This document shows, in pieces, positions 48,184 to 55,772 of a stretch of 55,772 nucleotides of DNA. The notes beneath the pieces are model-generated. The model had not been told where the DNA came from. It ran no database searches and saw nothing but the letters and a program-made list of their open reading frames with translations. Each line of letters begins with the position of its first letter. Position 1 is the first letter of the stretch. Where the stretch lies: assembly GCA_024642335.1 (NCBI GenBank), contig JAHEBH010000014.1:1-55772 (forward strand), given 5' to 3'. A program made the position numbers and the translations under genes. This DNA comes from Erythrobacter sp. (GTDB lineage Bacteria; Pseudomonadota; Alphaproteobacteria; Sphingomonadales; Sphingomonadaceae).

Positions 48184-50295
48184 ATGGGCATGGTCCGATT
48201 TGCAAGATTGATTGCGGGCATTGGCGCTCTGGCCCTTGCGGCCTGTTCCGAAGCTCCAACGGAATTTGGCGCGGTGGACGAGGCACGATTGCTCGACGCC
48301 GCAAACGATCCCGACAACTGGCTGTCGCATGGCCGCACCTATGCAGAAGACCGTTTCAGCCCGCTGGCGGACATCAACCTCGATAATGTCGGTGACCTGG
48401 CACTCGCATTTGCGGTCGAACTGGACACCAATCGCGGACAGGAAGCGACGCCCATCGTGGTCGACGGCGTCATGTATTTCTCCACCGCCTGGTCCAAGGT
48501 CATGGCTATCGATGCTGCCACTGGCAGGGAGTTGTGGCGATACGATCCCAAGGTCGACGGCGCAAAGGGCGCCCATGCTTGTTGCGACGTGGTCAATCGC
48601 GGCGTTGCCGTGTGGGAAGGCAAGGTCTTTGTCGGCGCGATTGATGGTCGCCTGATCGCGCTCGATGCCGCGACCGGCGATGAAATCTGGGATGTCGTCA
48701 CCGTTGACCAGGAGCAGCCCTACACCATCACCCAGGCCCCGCGCGTTGTGCGCGGCAAGGTTTATATCGGCAATTCGGGCGCCGAGATGGGCGTCCGCGG
48801 TTACCTTTCCGCCTATGATGCCCAGAGCGGCGAGCTCGTCTGGCGTTTCTACACGGTACCGGGAAATCCCGCCGATGGGCCGGACGGGGCAGCTTCGGAT
48901 GAGGTATTCGCGCAATTTGCTGGCGAGACCTGGAACGGCAGCTGGTGGGAAATGGGCGGCGGCGGCACCGTTTGGGATTCGCTCGTCTACGATGCGGATT
49001 TCGACCAGCTCCTCGTTGGCGTCGGCAATGGGTCCCCGTGGAACCACCGAGCACGTTCGGCGGGCGAAGGAGACAACCTCTTCCTTTCCTCCATCCTCGC
49101 GCTCGATCCCGATACGGGCGCGTACAAATGGCACTACCAGCTCAATCCGGGCGAAACCTGGGATTACACAGCCACGCAGCAGATGACTCTGGCCGATCTG
49201 GAGATCGACGGAAGGGCACGCAAGGTGGTCATGCAGGCACCCAAGAACGGGTTCTTCTATGTCATCGATCGCAGCAACGGAAAGCTGATCAGCGCGGAGC
49301 CCTATACCTACCAGAACTGGGCAGAGCGGATCGACCTTGAGACAGGACGTCCGGTGGAGATACCGGCCGCTCGATTTGCGGATGCGCCCTATCTCGTGAC
49401 GCCATCGGGCCTGGGCGCGCATGCGGTCCATCCGATGAGCTATTCGCCGCAGACGGGGCTTGTCTATATTCCCAGCATGCAGGTGCCCAGCGCCTATGCC
49501 GACGATGTGAACTACAAACGCAACATCGGTCGCTGGAACACCGGCGTTACCTTCCTGACCCCGCCCGCAGGGCTGGTTCCGGGCGATACTCCCGAAGCCC
49601 GCCGCGCCTATATCACTGCCCAGACAAAGGGCCGTCTGGTGGCCTGGGATCCTGTGGCGCAGCGCGAAGTCTGGGGGATCGACCGCGACTGGCCGTGGAA
49701 CGGCGGCACGCTGGCGACCGGTGGCAAGCTTGTCTTCGAAGGCACGGCGGACGGCTTGTTCCACGCTTATGATGCAAGCAACGGAGATGAATTGTGGAGT
49801 TTCGATACCGAGCGCGGCATCGTGGCCGGACCCATCTCCTACCGCGCCAATGGCGAGCAATTCATTGCCGTAATGGCCGGCTATGGCGGATCGATGGGCA
49901 TGGCCTCCGAAACGGGCTGGATGCGCCGCCCGCCTCCCAACGGCATGCTGTTGGTCTTCAAGCTGGGCGGCACGGGGTGGCTCGATCCCGTACCTGCGGT
50001 GCAGCCGCGGCCCTATACCGCTACTGAAGAACGCTTCACACAGGCGCAGATAGCCGAAGGGCAAACGCAGTTCTTCGCTTTCTGCACCATCTGCCATAAT
50101 GGCCCCACCAATCCCGATCTGCTGAGCAGCCCCGTGGCCGGAGACGCCGATGCATGGCAGGCGGTGGTCACCGAAGGCATTCTATCCCGACGCGGGATGA
50201 TCAGCTTTGCCCCCTGGATCGATGCGGATCAGGTAGAGGCCGTCCGCGCCTACGTACTGACAGAAGCCGAACGCCGGAATGAAATGGAGAATTGA
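48184..50295 (+). CDS. PQQ-dependent dehydrogenase with C-terminal haem c domain, lipoprotein signal
   Basis: 703 residues. The signal MGMVRFARLIAGIGALALAAC has a lipobox (LAAC), so the protein is probably anchored to a membrane rather than free in the periplasm. The 8-bladed propeller carries the vicinal Cys133-Cys134 pair that contacts PQQ, RGVRGYLSAYDAQSGELVWRFYTVPG-type blades, and GETWDYTATQQM. A haem c domain follows with C634-T-I-C-H638 and a distal Met in GMISFAPW. This is the type II quinohaemoprotein alcohol dehydrogenase plan: it oxidises an alcohol or aldehyde outside and sends electrons to cytochromes. Its stop overlaps the next gene by one base. Confidence 0.92.
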   Translation: MGMVRFARLIAGIGALALAACSEAPTEFGAVDEARLLDAANDPDNWLSHGRTYAEDRFSPLADINLDNVGDLALAFAVELDTNRGQEATPIVVDGVMYFSTAWSKVMAIDAATGRELWRYDPKVDGAKGAHACCDVVNRGVAVWEGKVFVGAIDGRLIALDAATGDEIWDVVTVDQEQPYTITQAPRVVRGKVYIGNSGAEMGVRGYLSAYDAQSGELVWRFYTVPGNPADGPDGAASDEVFAQFAGETWNGSWWEMGGGGTVWDSLVYDADFDQLLVGVGNGSPWNHRARSAGEGDNLFLSSILALDPDTGAYKWHYQLNPGETWDYTATQQMTLADLEIDGRARKVVMQAPKNGFFYVIDRSNGKLISAEPYTYQNWAERIDLETGRPVEIPAARFADAPYLVTPSGLGAHAVHPMSYSPQTGLVYIPSMQVPSAYADDVNYKRNIGRWNTGVTFLTPPAGLVPGDTPEARRAYITAQTKGRLVAWDPVAQREVWGIDRDWPWNGGTLATGGKLVFEGTADGLFHAYDASNGDELWSFDTERGIVAGPISYRANGEQFIAVMAGYGGSMGMASETGWMRRPPPNGMLLVFKLGGTGWLDPVPAVQPRPYTATEERFTQAQIAEGQTQFFAFCTICHNGPTNPDLLSSPVAGDADAWQAVVTEGILSRRGMISFAPWIDADQVEAVRAYVLTEAERRNEMEN

Positions 50296-51548
50296 TGAGC
50301 GATAGTACCGATGTCCTGATTGTCGGGGCAGGTCCCGTTGGCATGCTCACTGCCCTGGCGCTGGCGCAAAAGGGTGCCAGCGTGCGTGTGCTGGAGCGCG
50401 AGGACCACATAATCGATTCCCCGCGTGCAGCGGTCTATTTCCCCTCCACCCTGCTGATCCTGGAGGAGTTGGGCATACTGCCCGAGCTGGAGGAGATAGG
50501 CTTCCGTAACCGCAACTTCGGCACCCATGTTCCGGAATTCGATTATCACTCGGTGGTTGTCACCAAGCCTATCGAGGGCATCAAATATGATTACCAGCTC
50601 CATGCAGGGCAGGATGATGTGGCGCGCGTGGCAATGGAGCATGCCCGGAAGCTGGGTGTGGAAGTCCACTTCAGCCACGAGGTGCATGGCTATGAGGAAT
50701 ATGACGATCGCATTCTGGTGATGACCACCGGGCCCAACGACGAAAAGACCTATGAGGCGAAGTGGCTGATCGGCTGCGACGGTGCACGCAGCACGGTGCG
50801 CAAGCTGGCCGGGATCGAGTTCGAAGGCCACACCTGGCCCGAGCGTTTCGTTGCCACCAATGTGAAGTTCCCCTTCCATGAACTCGGCTATGAACAGGCG
50901 AATTTCGTCTGCGATCCGGTGAACATGGCGGTGATCGCCCAGCTTGACCGCGACGGGTTGTGGCGCTGCACCTACATGGAAGACTCCGCTTTGCCGGAGG
51001 AAACTTACGAAGAACGCATCCACCAGCGCTACGAATGGTTCATGCAAGGGCGCAAGGATTACGAGATCGTCTCTTCCAGCCCCTATATGCTCCACCAGCG
51101 CGCGGCGGAGACGCTGCACAAGGGCCGGGTGCTCCTGACAGGCGATGCCGCCCATGCCACCAATCCCTGTGGCGGACTGGGCCTGACCTCCGGCGTCTGG
51201 ACCGGCATTGTGCTGGCCGACATTCTGGGGGCGGTGTTGCAAGGAGAAGAGCACGAGGAAATCCTCGACCGCTTCAGCGACGAGCGGCGGCGAATCTTCT
51301 GGGAGGTGGTCACCCCGGCTGCGACCGAGAACAAGCGCATGCTGCAGGAACAGGATATGGAGCAGCGCAAGAAGGACCTCGCCCATATCAAGGCGCTCGA
51401 CACCAATCCGGAAAGCGGCGCGCTGCTGATGCTCTTTGCCTACAAGGTGATTGGTGATGTGCTGCGGCCGGGTTCGCGCTGGGCCGATGCCGATCCGTCC
51501 GATCGCGTCGCGATCAACATCCGCGACCGCAAGGGCCAGATCCATTGA
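50295..51548 (+). CDS. FAD-dependent aromatic monooxygenase (PheA/TfdB/MhpA-like)
   Basis: A 417-residue flavoprotein. It has an N-terminal GxGxxG in DVLIVGAGPVGMLTALALAQ, a middle DG motif in WLIGCDGARSTVRKLAG, and GRVLLTGDAAHATNPCGGLGLTSG with the GD motif. These three match group A flavin hydroxylases of phenols and phenylpropionates. It lacks the longer C-terminal thioredoxin-like domain of TfdB. The ATG at 50295 overlaps the preceding stop by one base (TGATG), behind GGAG. It would hydroxylate, probably an aromatic ring, in the cytoplasm. The next gene overlaps its stop by four bases. Confidence 0.87.
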   Translation: MSDSTDVLIVGAGPVGMLTALALAQKGASVRVLEREDHIIDSPRAAVYFPSTLLILEELGILPELEEIGFRNRNFGTHVPEFDYHSVVVTKPIEGIKYDYQLHAGQDDVARVAMEHARKLGVEVHFSHEVHGYEEYDDRILVMTTGPNDEKTYEAKWLIGCDGARSTVRKLAGIEFEGHTWPERFVATNVKFPFHELGYEQANFVCDPVNMAVIAQLDRDGLWRCTYMEDSALPEETYEERIHQRYEWFMQGRKDYEIVSSSPYMLHQRAAETLHKGRVLLTGDAAHATNPCGGLGLTSGVWTGIVLADILGAVLQGEEHEEILDRFSDERRRIFWEVVTPAATENKRMLQEQDMEQRKKDLAHIKALDTNPESGALLMLFAYKVIGDVLRPGSRWADADPSDRVAINIRDRKGQIH

Positions 51549-52630
51549 GCAAGTCCTATCGACCGCAGGACCTGCACGCAGCCGGCAAGGACAAACCGTT
51601 GGCGCTTGCCGCGCAAGGCTTCTTCTGGACCGGTGCCGAATTGATCGACCACCCCGCCGCAGGAAAGGCCGTGCGGGGGCAGCAATACGTCGAATACTGG
51701 ATTCCGCAGGATCTGCGCCACGAAACGCCGATCGTGATGATCCACGGCGGCGGGGCGCAAGGAACCAATTTCCTCGGCACTCCCGACGGGCGCGAAGGAT
51801 GGGTGCAATGGTTCGTCCGCCGGGGGTGGGCCGTCTATGTGGTGGATCGCCCGCAACACGGCCGCAGCCCGTTTCAGCCGGAATTCCAGGGGAAGATGGC
51901 GCAACCGGGACCGACGATCTTCATCGAAAGAATGTTCACCAGGCCGCAGGACTTTCCGGACAATTATCCGCAAGCCCATCTGCACACCCAGTGGCCGGGC
52001 AAGGGCGATGTCGAAGATCCCGCTTTCATCCAGTTCTTCTGTGGCGCAGGTCCTTCATTGGCCGACAACACCGCCGCACAGATGGATGCCCAACGTGCAG
52101 GCGCGGAGCTGCTGGACCTGATCGGACCAGCAATCCTTTTGACCAACTCGGCAGGCGCTCCGCCGGGCTGGTTGATAGCCGATGCAAGGCCGCAACTGGT
52201 CAAGGCCATAGTCGCGGTCGAGCCACTCGGCCCGCCATTCGAAGCGGTGAGCGGACCCATGCCCTATGGCATCACCCATGCGCCGATAACCTTCGAACCA
52301 CCGCTGGAGGACGGGCAATTGCCGCAAAGCCTGGACGTGCCGTCACCTGGAGAAGGAATGGTACCCTACAAGATCCAGGCGGAACCGGCGCGCCGCATAG
52401 CTGCCCTCGCCGCCTGTCCCATCGTGGTCGTCACGGCAGAGGCCAGCTGGATGGCTGCAGACAATCACGCCATTGTCCACTTCCTGCGTCAGGCCGGCGC
52501 ACAGGTGGAGCATGTGCGGCTGGAAGAACACGGCATCCACGGCAACAGCCATGCCTTGCAGATGGAAATGAACAGCGATGAAAGCGCCGCATTGATCGAG
52601 AGATGGCTGGTCCAGCAGGCAATTCGATAG
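51545..52630 (+). CDS. Alpha/beta hydrolase
   Basis: A 361-residue protein. HGGGAQGTNFLG is the oxyanion-hole region, and TNSAGAPPGWL holds the nucleophile serine in a non-standard N-S-A-G turn. EEHGIHGNSHALQ probably gives the catalytic His, and DRPQHGRSPF comes from an earlier loop. TTG start at 51545 overlaps the monooxygenase stop (TTGA). Substrate unknown. The absence of a signal peptide places it in the cytoplasm, with the monooxygenase. Confidence 0.82.
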   Translation: MSKSYRPQDLHAAGKDKPLALAAQGFFWTGAELIDHPAAGKAVRGQQYVEYWIPQDLRHETPIVMIHGGGAQGTNFLGTPDGREGWVQWFVRRGWAVYVVDRPQHGRSPFQPEFQGKMAQPGPTIFIERMFTRPQDFPDNYPQAHLHTQWPGKGDVEDPAFIQFFCGAGPSLADNTAAQMDAQRAGAELLDLIGPAILLTNSAGAPPGWLIADARPQLVKAIVAVEPLGPPFEAVSGPMPYGITHAPITFEPPLEDGQLPQSLDVPSPGEGMVPYKIQAEPARRIAALAACPIVVVTAEASWMAADNHAIVHFLRQAGAQVEHVRLEEHGIHGNSHALQMEMNSDESAALIERWLVQQAIR

Positions 52631-52706
52631 TTAGCTCAGCAAAACATTAGCCCTCATGCAATTCTGCCGTTATGGGGGCACAAGAGTATCATTGGGAAGA
52701 GACAGA

Positions 52707-54641
52707 GTGCGCAAAGTAATGGGTGTGACCTTGGCGGCCAGCATGTTGGCATCGCCAATCCTGGCGCAGGAAGTGGCTGACGGCGACTGGCCGCTTTATG
52801 CCCGCGATCATTCCGGCCAGCGTTATGCGCCGCTGGCCGATATCAATCTGCAAAATGTGGACACGATCCAACGTGCCTGGAGTTTCCCGATCAGCCCCGG
52901 TGGCGGTGGCGGCGCATTGGCGGGCACGGTTCCGGTAGTCATCGATGGCACCATGTACCTTCCCGTGACCGGTGCCATCGTTGCGCTGGACGGATCGACG
53001 GGTCGGGAAATCTGGCGCCATGAAGTTGCCGATGGCCAGCCGCGGCGCTCGGTCACCTATTGGCCCGGCGCTGGCAACATTGCCCCGCGCCTGTTCTACA
53101 ATCCGGGAAATTCCATCGTCGCGCTCAATCCGGCGACCGGCGAAATCGATACGACTTTTGCCGACAATGGCGAGTTGACCTGGGAGGGTTCGCGGTACAG
53201 TTATCCGCCCAGCGTGTTCCACGATGTGCTGGTTATCGGTGCGCTGACGCCTGAAATTCCCGCAGGTCCGGATGGCGATACGCGCGCTTTCGATGCCCGC
53301 ACGGGAGAATTCCGCTGGGCATTCAACACGATCCCGCATGAAGGTGAATTCGGCAACGAGACATGGCTCAACGACGGTTGGCGCGACCGTCCAGGTGCCA
53401 ATATGTGGATCTGGTACACTACTGCCGATGTGGAAACCGGAACGCTCTACTTCACGCTCGGCAGCCCCGGACCAAACTACTACGGCGGTGATCGACCGGG
53501 CGACAATCTTTTCGGCAATTCGCTCGTCGCGGTCGATATCGAGACGGGCGAATACAGGTGGCACTTCCAGGCCATCCATCACGAATTGTGGGACTGGGAC
53601 CTGCCTGCCCCGCCCGTACTGGTGAACCTTGATGTGGAAGGCGAAAACGCTCCCGGCCTCGCGCTGACCGGCAAGAACGGACTGATGTATATCCTCAACC
53701 GCGAAACGGGAGAGCCAATCCACGGCGTGAACGAGCATTTCGTGGCTGCCGCCAATGTGCCAGGCGAATGGTATAGCCCGACACAGCCGATCCCGGTGAA
53801 GCCTGAACCCTTGCAGCGCATGTGGTGGAACCCGTCGGATGTCGTCACGGTTGAGGACACCAACGAGGAACATGTCGCCGCCTGCCATGCCTTGCTGGAC
53901 AGTTACGGTGGCACCTTCTTCAATTCAGGCCCCTTCACACCCTTCTTCCTGCGCGAGAAGGGCGATCCTCCCCGGGCATCGATCAATATGCCGCATAATG
54001 GTGGATCGGTCTGGGGCGGGAGCGCAGCGGATCCCACCACCGGCTATGTCTATGTCAACATCACCGAAGGCGGATCGATCGGCTGGATCGAACCGCGCGA
54101 TCCTGAGGGCAATTACGGCAACGGCACGCAAGACTCATGGCAGCCTTACGACCGAGGAAGCCTGACCGGCCCCGGCGCCTATTCCGGCTTCATTGCCAGC
54201 TTCGAGGATGATGACGGACGCAGCGTGTCGCTGCCATGCATCCGTCCGCCTTGGGGACATATGGTTGCGGTAGATGGTAATACGGGTGAAATCGCCTGGA
54301 AGGTCAAGTTGGGCACCACGCCGCAACTGGAGGAAGGCAAGCGGGACACAGGCGCGAACAACTCCGCAGGCGGAGCCATGGTAACCGCGGGTGGCCTGGT
54401 CTTCATCGGTGCAACCAGCGACGGATTGTTCCGCGCTTTTGATTCCGCCACAGGCGAGATCGTATGGGAAGAGCAGCTCGACTATACTGTCAACTCGATC
54501 CCGATGAGCTATCGTGGGGCCGACGGCAGGCAATATATCGCCGTCGTCGCTACAGGCGGCACGGCCTATGGCCTTGTCCGCAACGAGGAAGGCCGCCCGG
54601 CCAATGCAGAATCCGTCATCGTCTGGGCGTTGCCCGAGTGA
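52707..54641 (+). CDS. PQQ-dependent dehydrogenase without haem domain (glucose/quinate type)
   Basis: 644 residues. The GTG at 52707 follows GGGAAGAGA and begins the signal RKVMGVTLAASMLASPILAQ; an in-frame ATG at 52656 is longer but poorly placed. The mature chain has repeated W-motif blades (GRSTGREIWRHEV-like, ATGEIVWEEQ) and PHNGGSVWGGSAADPTTG. That pattern resembles the soluble part of membrane glucose and quinate dehydrogenases, but there is no membrane domain and no CxxCH. It would oxidise a polyol, acid or cyclic alcohol in the periplasm and pass electrons to another carrier. Confidence 0.88.
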   Translation: MRKVMGVTLAASMLASPILAQEVADGDWPLYARDHSGQRYAPLADINLQNVDTIQRAWSFPISPGGGGGALAGTVPVVIDGTMYLPVTGAIVALDGSTGREIWRHEVADGQPRRSVTYWPGAGNIAPRLFYNPGNSIVALNPATGEIDTTFADNGELTWEGSRYSYPPSVFHDVLVIGALTPEIPAGPDGDTRAFDARTGEFRWAFNTIPHEGEFGNETWLNDGWRDRPGANMWIWYTTADVETGTLYFTLGSPGPNYYGGDRPGDNLFGNSLVAVDIETGEYRWHFQAIHHELWDWDLPAPPVLVNLDVEGENAPGLALTGKNGLMYILNRETGEPIHGVNEHFVAAANVPGEWYSPTQPIPVKPEPLQRMWWNPSDVVTVEDTNEEHVAACHALLDSYGGTFFNSGPFTPFFLREKGDPPRASINMPHNGGSVWGGSAADPTTGYVYVNITEGGSIGWIEPRDPEGNYGNGTQDSWQPYDRGSLTGPGAYSGFIASFEDDDGRSVSLPCIRPPWGHMVAVDGNTGEIAWKVKLGTTPQLEEGKRDTGANNSAGGAMVTAGGLVFIGATSDGLFRAFDSATGEIVWEEQLDYTVNSIPMSYRGADGRQYIAVVATGGTAYGLVRNEEGRPANAESVIVWALPE

Positions 54642-54657
54642 CGCTGGGAGACATGTG

Positions 54658-55644
54658 ATGAAAGCAACCAAGACTCTTTTCGGTGGAGTGGCCGCCATCG
54701 CCCTCACTGCCTGTGCCGTCAATGCACAAGAGACGATCACCACGCCGGAAGGCGCGGTCATGCAGTCCGGCAGCGATCTCGCCTATGCGCCTGGTGAACT
54801 GACCGACGCCCAGCTCAACGGCACCATGCGGGCCGAATTCCGGCAAAATTCGATGAATGTCTTCCGCCGTTTCCCCCGCGAATTGACCGAGGAAATGGTC
54901 AACTTCTATGTCAACGCATTACACCTGCGTTCGCTCAATCCGATCCAGCTTACCGCAACCCAGCAGATGATCCTGACAGGGGTCGGCAGCGGACAGATCA
55001 AGCTTTCTGCCGGGCAGCAGGGTAACCGCCTGTACAATCTTGAAGGAGGCTACGCAGGCGGGACCGGCATCCGCTTCTTCTTGCTCAGCTATCCCGATGC
55101 CGATGTGGTGAGCCAGCGCTTTGCCGACGCCGGGTTGGCCGCGCCCGAGTTCGTCCAACGCGGCGATGGTGTCCAGCAAGCTCTGGTTCGCGATCCGGGC
55201 GGTTTCGACATCGTTATCCTGATCCGCGAGGGGGTTCAGGATGGATCAGAGGACGGAATTGGCGTGGGTATCCATGTCTCCGATCTGGAGGCCAGTCGCG
55301 CATTCTATCGCGATTTTGTGGGCCTCGACGAATTGCAGCCCTTCGACGCCCCGATCCTGGGAACGAGATTCTATCCCTATCGCCACGCAGAAACGAGCAT
55401 CCTGCTCTACAAGATGGGCGACGATCTGCCAGCCGACAACGGCAATGCAGGAATCCAGTACGTGGTGGCCGATGCGCCACTTGCGGCGGCCTTGGCGGCA
55501 CATCGCGGCGTTGCGGTGGAAACGCCGCTCAACAAGCTGACCGGTTTCGACCTGATAACCGTGTGGCTCAACGATCCCGATGGCGTGACCAATTACTTCG
55601 CCCAGGTCGGCCCGAGCAGCCGCACAGCCCGCGGCGAGAACTGA
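54658..55644 (+). CDS. Exported two-domain VOC (glyoxalase-fold) protein
   Basis: 328 residues. GGGAGA precedes the ATG. The signal MKATKTLFGGVAAIALTAC could be lipidated at C19 or cut after VNA; either way the product leaves the cytoplasm, unusual for the VOC fold. Residues about 60-185 and 195-320 each form a VOC repeat (FRRFPRELTEEMVNFYVNALHLRSLNPIQ, then GIGVGIHVSDLEASRAFYRDFVGLDELQPF and DPDGVTNYFAQVG). His and Glu metal ligands are present in part. It could bind or open an aromatic or act on glyoxal-like products of the PQQ enzymes. Confidence 0.82.
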   Translation: MKATKTLFGGVAAIALTACAVNAQETITTPEGAVMQSGSDLAYAPGELTDAQLNGTMRAEFRQNSMNVFRRFPRELTEEMVNFYVNALHLRSLNPIQLTATQQMILTGVGSGQIKLSAGQQGNRLYNLEGGYAGGTGIRFFLLSYPDADVVSQRFADAGLAAPEFVQRGDGVQQALVRDPGGFDIVILIREGVQDGSEDGIGVGIHVSDLEASRAFYRDFVGLDELQPFDAPILGTRFYPYRHAETSILLYKMGDDLPADNGNAGIQYVVADAPLAAALAAHRGVAVETPLNKLTGFDLITVWLNDPDGVTNYFAQVGPSSRTARGEN

Positions 55645-55651
55645 GGGCGCG

Positions 55652-55675
55652 AAAAAAAAGGGGCCTTGCGGCCCC
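55652..55675 (-). terminator. Terminator between the VOC gene and the cytochrome c gene
   Basis: GGGGCC (55660-55665), loop TTGC, GGCCCC (55670-55675). On the minus strand eight T bases follow the stem, ending the cytochrome c message. On the plus strand only CTTTC follows. Confidence 0.8.
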
Positions 55676-55702
55676 CTTTCAAACTTGGTCTTTCTGAAAG
55701 CC

Positions 55703-55772
55703 TTACTTCTTGGCTTCCATGATGTAGGCCGAGACCAGATCGATCTCTTCATCGGTCATCTGCCCGCCGAAA
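55703..55772 (-). CDS. C-terminal end of a class I cytochrome c (partial)
   Basis: Only the last 22 residues are in the window: FGGQMTDEEIDLVSAYIMEAKK, then TAA. GQMTDEEIDLVSAYI is the typical C-terminal helix of small class I c-type cytochromes. The gene runs off the right edge. Its neighbourhood makes it a candidate electron acceptor for the PQQ dehydrogenases, which is inference. Confidence 0.65.
   Translation of the reverse strand, partial: FGGQMTDEEIDLVSAYIMEAKK

Noticed and set aside
47932-50097. 721-codon minus-strand frame opposite the first PQQ dehydrogenase
   Set aside because: Mirror frame of a gene with clear PQQ and haem motifs. No domain seen.
1-55772. CRISPR array, prophage or insertion sequence
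   Set aside because: No regularly spaced repeats, phage structural or integrase genes, or transposase frames are visible. Only short palindromic repeats occur.

Overview
The window is a high-GC chromosomal segment from an alphaproteobacterium, most likely a Sphingomonadales member of the Erythrobacteraceae type. This rests on protein resemblance recalled from memory: a split, permuted alphaproteobacterial tmRNA, an HdaA/DUF2066/purMN neighbourhood, DUF2794, purS, TonB receptors with sphingomonad-type plug sequences, and a GST close to the sphingomonad beta-etherase LigE. No search could be run, so the genus is open.

Layout. 1-2.6 kb: a Tat-exported ferritin-like protein, then an AT-rich patch with a lone GIY-YIG nuclease bracketed by short GGGGACAGTATAC-type palindromic repeats. 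A 22-bp direct repeat sits at both ends of this block. 2.7-6.3 kb: a CPA1 antiporter and a formate/nitrite-family channel, an MlaA homologue without a lipobox cysteine, and a small conserved protein. 6.3-14.8 kb: a TonB receptor, purC, a large secreted M16 protease, a PepSY membrane protein behind a Fur-box-like site, and purSQ. 15-17.3 kb: a membrane GGDEF-EAL protein. 17.4-21.9 kb: glmS, an unknown ORF, glmU and a phosphatase. 21.9-27.5 kb: DUF2794, serine acetyltransferase, HdaA, a DUF2066-like protein, purMN, YdcH and ndk. 27.6-35.8 kb: a lipoprotein, holC, pepA, and the envelope-biogenesis operon lptD-surA-pdxA-rsmA. 35.8-39.3 kb: an M20 hydrolase with astA and astB (arginine succinyltransferase pathway). 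39.7-40.7 kb: tmRNA on the minus strand (tag ANDNEALAIAA), palindromic repeats and mscL. 40.8-45.4 kb: lemA with two TPM-domain genes, a NUDIX hydrolase, a ketopantoate-reductase-like gene and a 2OG-Fe(II) oxygenase.

45.4 kb to the end is the most unusual part. It holds two tightly packed gene groups. The first couples a LigE-like GST to a D-2-hydroxyacid dehydrogenase and a D-glycerate 3-kinase, with 4-nt overlaps throughout. The second holds a lipoprotein PQQ dehydrogenase with a fused haem c domain, an FAD monooxygenase, an alpha/beta hydrolase, a second PQQ dehydrogenase and an exported VOC protein, facing a partial cytochrome c gene. Together they look like an oxidative catabolic locus for an aromatic, ether or alcohol substrate. 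The substrate cannot be read from the sequence, and this is the best candidate for an undescribed pathway here.

Most genes are housekeeping. Packing is tight, with many 1-4 nt overlaps (several with TTG starts) and several convergent pairs with no space for a terminator.
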